From: UBA6016 sp041915365
GTDB taxonomy: Bacteria; Campylobacterota; Campylobacteria; Campylobacterales; UBA6016
Assembly: GCA_041915365.1 (NCBI GenBank)
Contig: JAYSBP010000002.1
Location: 62,001-126,000, forward strand
Direction: 5' to 3'
DNA: 64,000 nt
This document shows positions 8,823 through 17,458 of the stretch, piece after piece (position 1 is the first letter of the stretch; each line of letters opens with the position of its first letter). The position numbers and the translations under genes are program-made. Below the pieces are notes generated by a model, which was not told the origin of the DNA, ran no database searches, and saw nothing but the letters and a program-made list of their open reading frames with translations.

Positions 8823-9377
8823 TTATCTCACAAAATATCGTATCGAAGCAAACCCAAAAACACCGCTGGCGGCTATCTTGTCTGCCTTCGCCTCGTCATC
8901 TATTCCACCGAGGGCAAAAATTTTATTTTTATCGAGGCTGCTCAACATTTCGATGAAACGCTCATAGCCAAGCGGCGCACCCTTGTTTAGAGTATCAAAT
9001 ACTGGGCTCAACGTAGCATAGTCACAGCCTAGCTCTATTGCCCTAAAAACATCGTCGATGCTATGGCAACTAACGATACACATTAATCCGCTATTTTTAA
9101 CGTTTTTTATCTCGCTCATCTGGTCACCTCTCAGATGAACGCCGTCAAATTGGTATTTTAATGCAAATTCCAAAGAGCCGTTGACCAAAGATACGGCATC
9201 TGTTTTTTTTATAGCATCGCAAAAGAGCCGCAAAAGAGCATTTTTGTCGCCCTCTGTTTTATCTCTAAAACAAACAAAATCAGGGTTATATTTTAATAAA
9301 CTTCGGTTTAATGCTGCCGCAAACGAGTTTGGCTGAGTAGTATAGTAATGCGGGTCAGTTATTAGATATTTTTTCAT
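8823..9377 (-). CDS. Thiamine-phosphate synthase/TenI-like protein
   Basis: A 184-aa TIM-barrel protein of the ThiE/TenI superfamily. It shows the N-terminal YLITDPHYY strand, FDGVHLRGDQMSEIK (phosphate and pyrimidine region), the late GCDYATLSPVFDTLNKGAPLGYERF signature and a final FALGGIDDEA strand. It is shorter than typical ThiE (about 210 aa) and resembles the truncated ThiE-like or TenI forms seen in this phylum, so synthase activity is uncertain. It overlaps the preceding gene by 23 bases. Confidence 0.8.
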   Translation of the reverse strand: MKKYLITDPHYYTTQPNSFAAALNRSLLKYNPDFVCFRDKTEGDKNALLRLFCDAIKKTDAVSLVNGSLEFALKYQFDGVHLRGDQMSEIKNVKNSGLMCIVSCHSIDDVFRAIELGCDYATLSPVFDTLNKGAPLGYERFIEMLSSLDKNKIFALGGIDDEAKADKIAASGVFGFASIRYFVR

Positions 9378-9654
9378 CCGCCGACTCCCTCGGGGTCTGG
9401 AGTTTGGATAAAATATCTTTTAGTATTTTTGTCTGCTCTTTTTTCTCTGCGGCAATATCTTGCAAAAGCGAAAGCCCTTCAAAAAAACCAACAAACAAAA
9501 AACCAGACGAAAGTCCCAAAATAAATAATAAAACGGCTGTAAAAAATCCGATGCTAAGACCGTGTAAAAAGAGGTATATGCCTATGGCAAAAGAGAGAAC
9601 CCAAGAAACCCCGATGCAAAAGCTAATCAGAGATTCTAGGTATTTTTGTCTCAT
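9355..9654 (-). CDS. Small membrane protein, unknown function
   Basis: A 99-aa protein with two long hydrophobic stretches (about residues 9-30 and 35-60, the second possibly a hairpin), then a charged helical tail (AAEKKEQTKILKDILSKL). I do not recognise the family. It lies five bases after atpB on the same strand and overlaps the thiE-like gene, so it is likely transcribed with both. The transmembrane call is from hydrophobicity by eye. Confidence 0.65.
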   Translation of the reverse strand: MRQKYLESLISFCIGVSWVLSFAIGIYLFLHGLSIGFFTAVLLFILGLSSGFLFVGFFEGLSLLQDIAAEKKEQTKILKDILSKLQTPRESADEKISNN

Positions 9655-9659
9655 AAAAT

Positions 9660-10349
9660 TTAGTGTTTATTTTCTTCTTCTATTACTACTGCACCCGCAA
9701 GGTAAACATAAGTAAGAATCATAAATATAAAAGTCTGAAGAAGACCGAAGAAGAACAGAAGGAAAAATGCCGGAAGAGGTAAAACCCATGGAACTAGCAT
9801 AAGCAAAACCATAAGGAACATATCGTCGCCTTTTACGTTACCCATAAGCCTGAAAGATAGTGAGATAATTCTTGAAATATGCGAAATTACCTCGATTGGA
9901 AACATAAGGGGGGCAAGTACTTTAACTGGTCCCATAAAGTGTGCGAAATAATGCACAAAACCTTGATGTCTGATACCTTCAAAGTTATAGTATATGAAAA
10001 CAATAAGAGCAAGACCCAAAGTCATATTGATATTGCTTGTAGGAGATTCGAAACCAGGGATAACGCCCATCATATTTGAAGTAAATACGACTAAACCTAT
10101 AGTAGCTATAAGAGGTAGATATCTTCTAGCTCTCTCTTCACCAAATACACCGGTACCCATGTTAATGACAGCCTCAAGATATACTTCCATAACATTTTGA
10201 AGCCCTTTTGGGACTAGCTTCATACCCTGTACCGCAACAACGGCTATAATAATAACAAGCGCTACCATCAAAATAGTGTGCGACACAAGTATCGCCGCTT
10301 GCGAATGGCCCAGAAAAGCGCCGAAAAAAGTAAAGAGTCTACCTTCCAT
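9660..10349 (-). CDS. atpB: ATP synthase F0 subunit a
   Basis: Membrane stator subunit that, with the c ring, conducts protons through F1F0-ATP synthase. The 229-aa protein has five to six hydrophobic helices. The essential arginine is in SFRLMGNVKGDDMF, and the IPGFESPTSNINMT segment is characteristic of Campylobacterota atpB. It stands alone here, with no other atp genes beside it, as is usual in this phylum. Start MEGRLFTFFGAF. Confidence 0.96.
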   Translation of the reverse strand: MEGRLFTFFGAFLGHSQAAILVSHTILMVALVIIIAVVAVQGMKLVPKGLQNVMEVYLEAVINMGTGVFGEERARRYLPLIATIGLVVFTSNMMGVIPGFESPTSNINMTLGLALIVFIYYNFEGIRHQGFVHYFAHFMGPVKVLAPLMFPIEVISHISRIISLSFRLMGNVKGDDMFLMVLLMLVPWVLPLPAFFLLFFFGLLQTFIFMILTYVYLAGAVVIEEENKH

Positions 10350-10434
10350 TTTTTGCCTTTGAGACTAAAGTTTTGGGGGGATTGTATCTAATAAGTGTTT
10401 AATTTTGTGTGTGAAAAATAGGCAAATTAGCAAA

Positions 10435-10456
10435 AGCCCGCTTCGGCGGACTTTTT
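10435..10456 (-). terminator. Hairpin between the EF-hand gene and atpB
   Basis: The inverted repeat AGCCCGC-TTCG-GCGGACT has one mismatch and is flanked by T or A runs on both sides, so it can act in either direction. It lies directly after the stop of the minus-strand EF-hand gene and about 85 bases before the atpB start. The likely role is to end the EF-hand transcript. Confidence 0.65.
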
Positions 10457-10459
10457 GGC

Positions 10460-11269
10460 TTACGCTGTTAGCGTCGAGAGAAGTGAGTCGGAACTTGTGG
10501 AGTAAGAGGAACTCATCTGCTTGATATAAGCAGAAATCATCTCTTGAATTTTTGTACTACTTAGTCCACTCGTAAGCTCTTCGGAATCTATAGTGCCATC
10601 ACCGTCAGAATCAAGTGCAGACATTATATTATTAGACGAACTTGATGAGCTATCGGAATTTGACGAGCCCTGTTTTGGCGGAGGCGGAGGTGGCATTGAA
10701 GCCATCATATCCTTCATACCAGTCTGGAATTCGTCGCTACTTAGAGTTCCGTCCCCATTTGTGTCAAACTCAGCAAAAGCCTCATCCGCATTTATTTGAT
10801 CAGCCTGAGGCCCCTTGCTAATAAAATCAGCAAACTCTGTAGAATCTATGCTACCATCACTGCTGCTGTCGGCTTGTGAAAACAAATCAGTTAAGCTAGG
10901 CGGTTCTTTCATTCCACCCATACCTCCGCCTTGCTCCCCGCCGAACCTAGCTTTGCTCATATTGGACTCCATCTGACTTCTCAGACTTTGCATCCCTTGG
11001 TCCATCTCATCTTCAGATATACTACCGTCACCGTCAGTATCAAAACTTGTAAACGTAGAATCTGCGTCTATAGAATCACCGTTTGGCCCTTGCGCCAGAA
11101 AATCGGTTAGTTCAGTTTTGCTAAGACCGCCGCTGCCGTCCGTATCGGCTTTGTCATACATGGCTTGTTTCATGGCTGCCATTTGCTCTTCGGACGGTTT
11201 TTCCCTTACTTGCCCAGAGTAGTTGCTATAATTGCTATAGCTACTTGAATAACTACTAATCGCACTCAT
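10460..11269 (-). CDS. Five-EF-hand calcium-binding protein
   Basis: A 269-aa protein with five canonical 12-residue EF-hand loops, at about residues 42-53 (DTDGSGGLSKTE), 77-88, 134-145 (degenerate DSSSDGSIDSTE), 169-180 and 220-231. The N-terminus is rich in Ser/Tyr/Asn (SSYSSSYSNYSNYSG), and a PPPPPP-Ser-rich linker separates the fourth and fifth hands. I see no signal peptide, so it would be cytoplasmic or exported by a non-Sec route. The ATG at 11269 has a strong GGAGG upstream; a longer frame is not needed. It is divergent from a two-component system whose regulator probably controls it. Confidence 0.88.
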   Translation of the reverse strand: MSAISSYSSSYSNYSNYSGQVREKPSEEQMAAMKQAMYDKADTDGSGGLSKTELTDFLAQGPNGDSIDADSTFTSFDTDGDGSISEDEMDQGMQSLRSQMESNMSKARFGGEQGGGMGGMKEPPSLTDLFSQADSSSDGSIDSTEFADFISKGPQADQINADEAFAEFDTNGDGTLSSDEFQTGMKDMMASMPPPPPPKQGSSNSDSSSSSSNNIMSALDSDGDGTIDSEELTSGLSSTKIQEMISAYIKQMSSSYSTSSDSLLSTLTA

Positions 11270-11323
11270 CGTAGCCTCCTTTTTTAAGTTGCGCTTTTTG
11301 CACGCAGTATATTTGCAAATACC

Positions 11324-11393
11324 AGTAAATAGCAAGTAAATAAGAGGTGAACCAAATTAAACGACTTTTTGAATTGTTTACCAAATATTTACT
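11324..11393. promoter_or_regulatory. Two pairs of 11-bp-spaced repeats in the EF-hand/response-regulator divergent promoter
   Basis: AGTAAATA occurs at 11324-11331 and again at 11335-11342, start-to-start spacing 11 bases. On the other side, TGTTTAC at 11375-11381 and TATTTAC at 11386-11392 are again 11 apart and are the reverse complement of the same motif. Tandem half-sites one helical turn apart are what OmpR-family regulators bind. One pair lies about 55 bases before the EF-hand ATG and the other about 34 before the regulator ATG. Autoregulation and control of the EF-hand gene are inferred. Confidence 0.6.
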
Positions 11394-11426
11394 CCTAAAA
11401 AATCCATTTTGGTTAAAATAAGTTTC

Positions 11427-12086
11427 ATGATTAAAGCGATTTTGATAGAAGACGACGCAAATATGTGCGAAATTTTGGAAGAGTATCTAGGTGGATTCGA
11501 TATACAAGTAACCGCTCACAGGATGCCGAGCGAGGGTTTGGCCGCAATAGGGAGAGAGGAATACGACATACTTATTCTTGATTTGAATTTGCCGCAAATA
11601 GATGGGCTGGAAGTATGCAAGATAGTCAAGGAACGCTCCCCAATGCCAATAATCATCACATCCGCAAGGGGCGAGGTGGATGATAGAGTTATCGGCTTTG
11701 AGCTGGGTGCAGACGATTATCTGCCAAAGCCGTTTGACCCAAGAGAGCTTGTCGCAAGGATAAAAGCAAGAGTCGGCGGGAAGATGAACACACCGCATTC
11801 AAACGGTTTTGCAGTCGATGAGCAAGGGCTTGAGATATACAAAGACGGCCAAAAAATCAATCTTACGGCGGCGGAATTTGAAGTATTAAGACTTCTCATA
11901 CAACACCCAAATGCTGTTTTCTCAAGAGATCAGATAGTAGACAGCGTAGAGTCTATGAAGTGGGCAAGCGTCGACAAAAGCGTTGACGTCATCATAGGAC
12001 GGATAAGGGGTAAGATAGGCGACGAGGCTAAAAATCCTAGACACATTAAGACCGTCAAGGGTTTTGGATATAAGTTTGTGCCATGA
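11427..12086 (+). CDS. OmpR/PhoB-family response regulator
   Basis: A 219-aa regulator. The receiver domain has the acidic pocket (EDD near residue 8), the phospho-acceptor Asp52 in LILDLNLP, and Lys101 in LPKPFDP. The C-terminal winged helix (LTAAEFEVLRLLIQHPN to IKTVKGFGYKF) binds DNA. The ATG at 11427 gives the standard MIKAILIEDD start; a TTG at 11409 would add an atypical leader. It overlaps the downstream kinase gene by four bases (ATGA), a classic two-component operon. Repeats upstream suggest autoregulation. Confidence 0.93.
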   Translation: MIKAILIEDDANMCEILEEYLGGFDIQVTAHRMPSEGLAAIGREEYDILILDLNLPQIDGLEVCKIVKERSPMPIIITSARGEVDDRVIGFELGADDYLPKPFDPRELVARIKARVGGKMNTPHSNGFAVDEQGLEIYKDGQKINLTAAEFEVLRLLIQHPNAVFSRDQIVDSVESMKWASVDKSVDVIIGRIRGKIGDEAKNPRHIKTVKGFGYKFVP

Positions 12087-13333
12087 ATAAAAACTCTATA
12101 GTCAAAAAGATAACGATATTTTTCGCCCTTTTTTTGGTCTTGATACTTGTAATTGCACTAAGCGCCCTTCAAGCACACACAAAGCATCAAAATAGAGATT
12201 TTTTTGATAGATTAAGGCATATAGACAACACTTCATTTGCCTCCAAGGTAAAACAAAACGGCAAAACTACATTGGTAGACGTAGAGGCTAGCGTATTGAC
12301 GGCTGAGGAAACCGAAGCCATTAAGGAGAATATGACGGAAGAGGAGAGGCCAAAACATCCTCATCCGATGCCGCCAAAAGATATGCCACAGATGGATCCG
12401 TTTTTTAAAGACATCAGAATATTTAACAGCTTTTTCAAAACTGCGGCGATAATAAAGATAGACGGACGAGAAATAGGGCTTTTGGACGAAAAGTCAAGCA
12501 AAACTTTTTACTTTTACTTCTTCTCGATTTTATTAATGGTGTTTCTTGGGATAACCCTTCTTTATTCCGCAATACTGAAAAGCCTGAAACCAATTAAAGA
12601 GCTCGGCGCAGAAATAGAGGCTTTTGGGGCAGGTATCACGCCAAAGACTAGGCACGCATACAGAGACGACGAGGTGGGAAGGATACATCAGGCTTTTCAT
12701 GCCGTTTCGACAAAAATATCAGGCCTAATAGATGCAAGAGAGATATTTCTCAAAAATGCGGCGCATGAGCTGAAAACCCCGATAGCAAAAGGGGTGATAG
12801 TCGCCCATATGATAGATGACGAGAAGCAACAAAAAAGACTGCTAGCCATATTTTCATCGATGACGCAAATCATTGAGGGGATTATGACGGCAGAAAAAAT
12901 AATCGCACAAGGGTTTGCCCCACATATAGAGCCGATACTTCTTAGAAGTTTTTGTGAAAAAATAAGAAAAAAACTACTGCTTGCACCAAACGACATAGGC
13001 CTTGACGTGAGTGCGGCAGCGATAGCGATGGCAGACCCTGGGCTACTGGAAATAGCGCTTTCAAACCTATTTGAAAATAGCGTAAAATTCAAAAATGACT
13101 CAACAGCCGCAATATGCAAATTTGAAAATGGGAAAATATCGATACACAACATCGGAAAACCGCTAGAGGAGCCGGTGAATAGGTATTTTGAGCCGTTTTT
13201 TAAAGAGACCAGCATACGAAATGAAAATGGTATGGGGCTCGGGCTTTATCTTGCAAAAAAAGTAGTCGAAATACAAGGTCTCAAACTCTCATATTCATAC
13301 ATAGGCGGTGCAAATATTTTTGAGATAGGCTAA
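12083..13333 (+). CDS. Sensor histidine kinase (ArsS-like) with His/Met-rich periplasmic segment
   Basis: A 416-aa membrane kinase. TM1 is near residues 9-29, a periplasmic sensor spans about 30-141, and TM2 is near 142-164. Then come a HAMP-like linker, the H box AAHELKTPIAK (His228), the N box LSNLFENSVKF and the G box NGMGLGLYLAKK. The general layout resembles Campylobacterota ArsS-type kinases. The sensor carries KHPHPMPPKDMPQM at about 91-104, rich in His, Met and Pro, which could bind a metal ion (inference). It is coupled to the regulator gene upstream. Confidence 0.9.
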   Translation: MNKNSIVKKITIFFALFLVLILVIALSALQAHTKHQNRDFFDRLRHIDNTSFASKVKQNGKTTLVDVEASVLTAEETEAIKENMTEEERPKHPHPMPPKDMPQMDPFFKDIRIFNSFFKTAAIIKIDGREIGLLDEKSSKTFYFYFFSILLMVFLGITLLYSAILKSLKPIKELGAEIEAFGAGITPKTRHAYRDDEVGRIHQAFHAVSTKISGLIDAREIFLKNAAHELKTPIAKGVIVAHMIDDEKQQKRLLAIFSSMTQIIEGIMTAEKIIAQGFAPHIEPILLRSFCEKIRKKLLLAPNDIGLDVSAAAIAMADPGLLEIALSNLFENSVKFKNDSTAAICKFENGKISIHNIGKPLEEPVNRYFEPFFKETSIRNENGMGLGLYLAKKVVEIQGLKLSYSYIGGANIFEIG

Positions 13334-14064
13334 CCTAGCTTCTCTTGCCCTATTCTATAAAGAGCGAAGTCATATTTTACGGGGTCATTCTCATCAAACT
13401 CTCTAAGTTTTTCGGTAATCATAACAGCCGATTTTAGGTCGTAGCTTTTTCTATCCAGCAATCCAAGCCTCTTTGAAACGTTGAAAGTATGCGTATCCAG
13501 AGGCAAAATAAGATGCCTTCTCTCTACAAACCCATCCCATAGCCCCATATCAAGACAATCCTTGCGCACCATCCAACGAAGATACATATTCCATCTTTTT
13601 AGAGGCGAGCCGGTCATTTTGATATCTTCCGAGCCGACAAGAAAATTTAACCCTTGCGTATCGGGCTTTAATATTTTATTGAGCTTTTCTATGGCGTAAT
13701 GCAACCCCTCCAAAACAGAGCCGTATTTTTGATAGCCTCTCAGAAAATACTCTTTTACTCCGCCCTCTTTTTGAAACTCCCTTAACGCTTTAAAAAAACG
13801 AACCGTATCGGATGGAGTCTGAAATCGGTAATATTTGCCACCAAATGCAGCCTCTACGTCATCCGCTCCAAAATCAAGCGACGATAGAAATTTTACTATC
13901 TGAGATGCGTTGCCGTAAGCAAAAAGAGCACAAGCAAGAGCTATATGCTCATCTTTATATTTTCTGGCTACTATCAAAGGATCTGGCCTGCTTAGCTCAC
14001 ACAGCTCCCCCTCACAGTTTCTAGCTTCATATTCGGCGTCAAGCCTGCTTTTTAGCTCACTCAT
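13330..14064 (-). CDS. TIGR02757 (DUF2400) family protein
   Basis: A 244-aa protein of a conserved bacterial family of unknown biochemical role. Recognisable parts are LSRPDPLIVARKYKDEHIAL near the N-terminus, MYLRWMVRKDCLDMGLW, and LILPLDTHTFNVSKRLGL, which resembles the helix-hairpin-helix glycosylase-like core. Length is near the family norm. It is convergent with the kinase gene (4-base overlap) and coupled by ATGA to the upstream ABC permease gene. Confidence 0.85.
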   Translation of the reverse strand: MSELKSRLDAEYEARNCEGELCELSRPDPLIVARKYKDEHIALACALFAYGNASQIVKFLSSLDFGADDVEAAFGGKYYRFQTPSDTVRFFKALREFQKEGGVKEYFLRGYQKYGSVLEGLHYAIEKLNKILKPDTQGLNFLVGSEDIKMTGSPLKRWNMYLRWMVRKDCLDMGLWDGFVERRHLILPLDTHTFNVSKRLGLLDRKSYDLKSAVMITEKLREFDENDPVKYDFALYRIGQEKLG

Positions 14065-14864
14065 ATTGCACTACTCTTTGCATTTATTTTATTTTGAAGT
14101 TTAAACGATAAATTAACAAGGACAAACGTCACAAAAAATATCATAAGCCCCGGGAAAAAGCTAACCCACCAAGCTATATCCATAACATCTTTGCCGTCAG
14201 AGAGCAGTCCTCCCCAGCTCATATCGGGCGGTAATATACCGAGTCCCAAAAAGCTCAGGGAGCTCTCCGCAAGTATGGCTCCGCTGACACCGAATACAAA
14301 ACTTGTAAGGAGTATCGGCGACAACAGTGGAGCATAGTATTTGAGTATTATTTTTGCATCTGAGACTTTTGCGATCTTCAGGATTTTGATAAACGGCTTA
14401 TCGTTTATAGCGTACACCTCACTACGAAGGAGTCTAGCAGTCCCCATCCAAGAGCTAATCGCTATGATAAAAATAAGCAAAAATGGGGATATGTCGACAT
14501 ATGCCACAAGAGCCAAAAGGAGAAAAAATGTCGGGACAGTCAAGAAAAGATCTATCAACACGACAACACCCCTATCAACAACACCCCTGTAAAACGCAGC
14601 ACTAACGCCTACGGCCAAAGATATTGCCACAGATGCCAAAGAGGCCGTAAAGCCGATTAAAAGGGAGTTTTGGCCCCCTATCATTACGCGAGCCAACATA
14701 TCGCGCCCAAGCCTATCCGCCCCAAACAAAGCATTCAAATTTGGGGCTTCAAGTATCCTGTCTTTGTCAAATGAGTTTGCATCGACCCCATAAATATAAG
14801 GGCCGATGAAACAAAACAGAACGATTAAGGAGATAAAAGCAAGATATGCTTCAAATTTTTGCAT
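14061..14864 (-). CDS. ABC transporter permease, DppC/OppC type
   Basis: A 267-aa inner-membrane permease with an N-terminal helix and a binding-protein-dependent transport domain. LFGADRLGRDMLARVMIGG is the classic DppC/OppC N-terminal motif, and the cytoplasmic EAA-like loop is followed by ESSLSFLGLGILPPDMSWGG. Such permeases normally pair with a DppB partner, ATPases and a binding protein. None is in the window; it stands alone between TIGR02757 and flgK. The substrate (peptide, nickel or other) cannot be judged. It ends four bases inside the next gene. Confidence 0.88.
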   Translation of the reverse strand: MQKFEAYLAFISLIVLFCFIGPYIYGVDANSFDKDRILEAPNLNALFGADRLGRDMLARVMIGGQNSLLIGFTASLASVAISLAVGVSAAFYRGVVDRGVVVLIDLFLTVPTFFLLLALVAYVDISPFLLIFIIAISSWMGTARLLRSEVYAINDKPFIKILKIAKVSDAKIILKYYAPLLSPILLTSFVFGVSGAILAESSLSFLGLGILPPDMSWGGLLSDGKDVMDIAWWVSFFPGLMIFFVTFVLVNLSFKLQNKINAKSSAI

Positions 14865-16718
14865 TTACTGCTTGATGCCGAGTAGCGTATTTAACATCTG
14901 ATCAAGCGTCGTAACCACTTTTGCGGACGCCTGATAACCGGATTGAAACTTAATCAAGCTCACCAACTCTTCATCGGTTGAAACCTTAGATATAGAGGAC
15001 ATCTCTTCATAAACCGCATTATATACAGCCGTTGCGGCATCATTGTTTAACACGGCGGTTTCGGTGTCGGCCGCCACCCTTGTAGCGGTATCCAAATAAA
15101 AACCGGCGATCGTATTGCTATTGATATCGCCGTTTCTCATCTTAAACTCAATCTTGTCGTATTGTAATTGCAATATAGAGTTTGCCACACTGTTATTACC
15201 GTTTACCGGGGCAGAATAAGGCTTAATCAAATCCGGACTTTGCACAAATTCGCTCTTGAGGCTCATATTTGCCGCACTATTTCCGTCAAAAAGCCTTCCG
15301 AGTCCAAGTGCTCCCGCAAAGTTTGAAGGAGATGTAGAGCTGTCCTCGATAGCTATTTTATACCCCATTCCGGTTACATTTGTGTTTTGAGTTAGTGAAA
15401 ACTCACCGTTTGTCCCAGAAACAAAATTTGCTTGAAAATAGCTATTTAGGTCGTTTGTCGCATTGCCGTCGGCGTTATCGTCTTGCGCCGCATTGATTTT
15501 TGCAGCGATTGAGCTTAGCGTATCGGTGTATATATCAACGTTAATCGTCCTTCTGGATACTTCATTACCGGCGTTGTCGTACACTACGGCGTCAAAAGAG
15601 CCATTTTTTAGATTTAACGGCAAAAATGAAACAGGCTCAGTTCCCGTAGCCGTTATTTTGTTTGAACGCATTTCACTTGCGGCGCTTGATGCGTATGTAT
15701 TATTCATACTCTCAACAAACCCTTTTGCAAACGTATCAAGCCTATCTATATAGTCTTGCAGCTTCCCTTTTGTAGGAGTACCTGTTGTGGGGTCTATGTC
15801 GGTACCGCGCAAGTCAAGTATAGCGCCCAGCCTGCCACCTGTTATTTTGTCAGATATATCTATTTGTGTATAGTCTTGGTATTGGAAAAAAACACTATTA
15901 AATTGCTGTGAAGAACTACCACTATCAGTCTTTAGTACAAGTGGATGATATGTTGCGCCGTCAATCAAAGGATAGCCGCCTACTTGCACTACATATTGAT
16001 TTGAACCATCTGCAATGCTAGAGTCAACAAGTGTATTTGTCTGAACCCCATCTTTGCTGACATTTATATTTAGCAATTTTGAAAGAGCCGTTTCACGCTT
16101 GTCTCTCTCATCTCTTAAGTCATTGGCATTATTTGAGCCATTTGATTCGTGCAAACTAATTTGCTTATTGATGTCGGCAATCTCCTTGGCCAGACGGTTA
16201 ACCTCATCAACAAGCGGCTCAACTCTTTTGTCAAGAGAAGCTTGCAAATCAGTTAACGAACTTCTCGTATCTTGCAAAATATTTGAGAGATTTTGAGCGT
16301 GCTCGGCTACCGCTATTGCTTGCTTCGAGTCGTTTGGGTTGTTGGCATAGTTTTGCCATGCGTCAAAATAACTTTGAATATAGGTAGATACACCGCTTCC
16401 TGAAATATCTGGAAAATATTTTGACACCTCTATTAGGGTGCTCTCTTCAAAGTTCGTAAACTCTTGCTGCATCGATGCACTCGTATATCTACGATAGACA
16501 AACTCATCATGTATTCTAACTACGGTAGCTACCTCAGAGCCCGTTCCTATATCGCCGGGGTATGTATAAAAAGGCGATTTTGTTTGTATAGAGGCTCTTT
16601 GTCTCGTATAGTCCGCATTGTTTACGTTTGAGATGTTGTTACTTGTTACGTTAACCGCTATCTGCGAAGTTTGCAGGCCGCTGTACGCAGTATACAGCGA
16701 ATCAAATATACCGGCCAT
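14865..16718 (-). CDS. flgK: Flagellar hook-associated protein 1
   Basis: HAP1 joins the hook to the filament. The 617-aa protein has the rod/hook N-terminal motif (YSGLQTSQIAVNVTSNNISNVNNADYTRQ, in part) and the C-terminal SLIKFQSGYQASAKVVTTLDQMLNTLLG typical of axial proteins, with a variable middle (about residues 200-520). It lies three bases after flgN, its export chaperone, and one base before the ABC permease start. Confidence 0.96.
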   Translation of the reverse strand: MAGIFDSLYTAYSGLQTSQIAVNVTSNNISNVNNADYTRQRASIQTKSPFYTYPGDIGTGSEVATVVRIHDEFVYRRYTSASMQQEFTNFEESTLIEVSKYFPDISGSGVSTYIQSYFDAWQNYANNPNDSKQAIAVAEHAQNLSNILQDTRSSLTDLQASLDKRVEPLVDEVNRLAKEIADINKQISLHESNGSNNANDLRDERDKRETALSKLLNINVSKDGVQTNTLVDSSIADGSNQYVVQVGGYPLIDGATYHPLVLKTDSGSSSQQFNSVFFQYQDYTQIDISDKITGGRLGAILDLRGTDIDPTTGTPTKGKLQDYIDRLDTFAKGFVESMNNTYASSAASEMRSNKITATGTEPVSFLPLNLKNGSFDAVVYDNAGNEVSRRTINVDIYTDTLSSIAAKINAAQDDNADGNATNDLNSYFQANFVSGTNGEFSLTQNTNVTGMGYKIAIEDSSTSPSNFAGALGLGRLFDGNSAANMSLKSEFVQSPDLIKPYSAPVNGNNSVANSILQLQYDKIEFKMRNGDINSNTIAGFYLDTATRVAADTETAVLNNDAATAVYNAVYEEMSSISKVSTDEELVSLIKFQSGYQASAKVVTTLDQMLNTLLGIKQ

Positions 16719-16721
16719 GGC

Positions 16722-17159
16722 TTACGCCTTTATTTCAAGAAAACTTGAACGTCTCTGGATGACTCCGTCATAACCCATATTGTGCTGCTCGTCTTTGGAG
16801 GTCATTTGATCTAAAAGCGAATTATAAAAAGAACCGACAGCAACAACTAGCTTTGCATAATGCTTGTTTGTTGATTTTAGTTCGTTTAGTTTTTGCCTCA
16901 TGTCGTCAAGCAAATCTTTTTGTGATTCACTCAAAAGATCTTTTAGCTCCAGCGACGGACTTGCGGTTGCCATCGACACTATTTCCGAGTCTATTAGGTT
17001 TTTATATTTTTCAAAAGTGCTGACCATCTCTTCTTTGCTTTTGACTTTGCCAAAAAGCTTATCGTGCTTGGCCTGCTTGATATCTTCTATATCTGATTTT
17101 GTAATGTCTATTAAATTTTGTAGTGTTTCGATGGCAAGATTTATGTAGTGAACTAACAT
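16722..17159 (-). CDS. flgN: FlgN-family flagellar export chaperone
   Basis: A 145-aa, almost wholly helical protein (long heptad-rich stretches such as LIDITKSDIEDIKQAKHDKL). Sequence divergence in this family is high. The assignment rests on size, predicted helicity and position directly between flgM and flgK, where Campylobacter relatives carry the FlgN-like gene. It would hold FlgK/FlgL for the flagellar secretion system. Confidence 0.75.
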   Translation of the reverse strand: MLVHYINLAIETLQNLIDITKSDIEDIKQAKHDKLFGKVKSKEEMVSTFEKYKNLIDSEIVSMATASPSLELKDLLSESQKDLLDDMRQKLNELKSTNKHYAKLVVAVGSFYNSLLDQMTSKDEQHNMGYDGVIQRRSSFLEIKA

Positions 17160-17188
17160 TTTAAACCCCTTAAAATATACGAGAAAAA

Positions 17189-17386
17189 CTAAAACCCGAC
17201 AAGAGCCTTAGCAGTTTTGTCCATATCAAGCTTATAGTTTCCACTTTCTATAGACTTCTTAAGCGTGTCTACTTTTGATTCTTCTGAGATTTGTTGAGTG
17301 GTCTCTTTCTTTTCCACTTTAACTCCATCTTTTTGTAAAGCTTGGTTTTGCAGTCCTGCGATGCCTGAATTTAGTGCGTTTACCAT
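17189..17386 (-). CDS. flgM: Anti-sigma-28 factor FlgM
   Basis: A 65-aa protein whose C-terminal half, SKVDTLKKSIESGNYKLDMDKTAKAL, carries the FlgM signature (I..G.Y..D...A). It binds and blocks FliA (sigma-28) until secreted through the finished hook. The short basic N-terminus and small size are typical of the Campylobacter form. It has its own sigma-28 promoter just upstream (17432-17458), giving feedback control. Confidence 0.9.
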   Translation of the reverse strand: MVNALNSGIAGLQNQALQKDGVKVEKKETTQQISEESKVDTLKKSIESGNYKLDMDKTAKALVGF

Positions 17387-17431
17387 TTTGATTCCTTAAT
17401 GATGCAAGGGTTTGTTGTTAGTTCACGCACA

Positions 17432-17458
17432 ATATCGGCAGCAAATTGCAAAACTTAA
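17432..17458 (-). promoter_or_regulatory. Sigma-28 (FliA) promoter for flgM
   Basis: Read on the minus strand: TTAAGTTT, then 11 bases, then GCCGATAT. This matches the flagellar sigma-28 consensus (TAAAGTTT-N11-GCCGATAA) in both boxes and in spacing. It overlaps the last codons and stop of the upstream flgJ-like gene and lies 46 bases before the flgM ATG. Confidence 0.85.
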
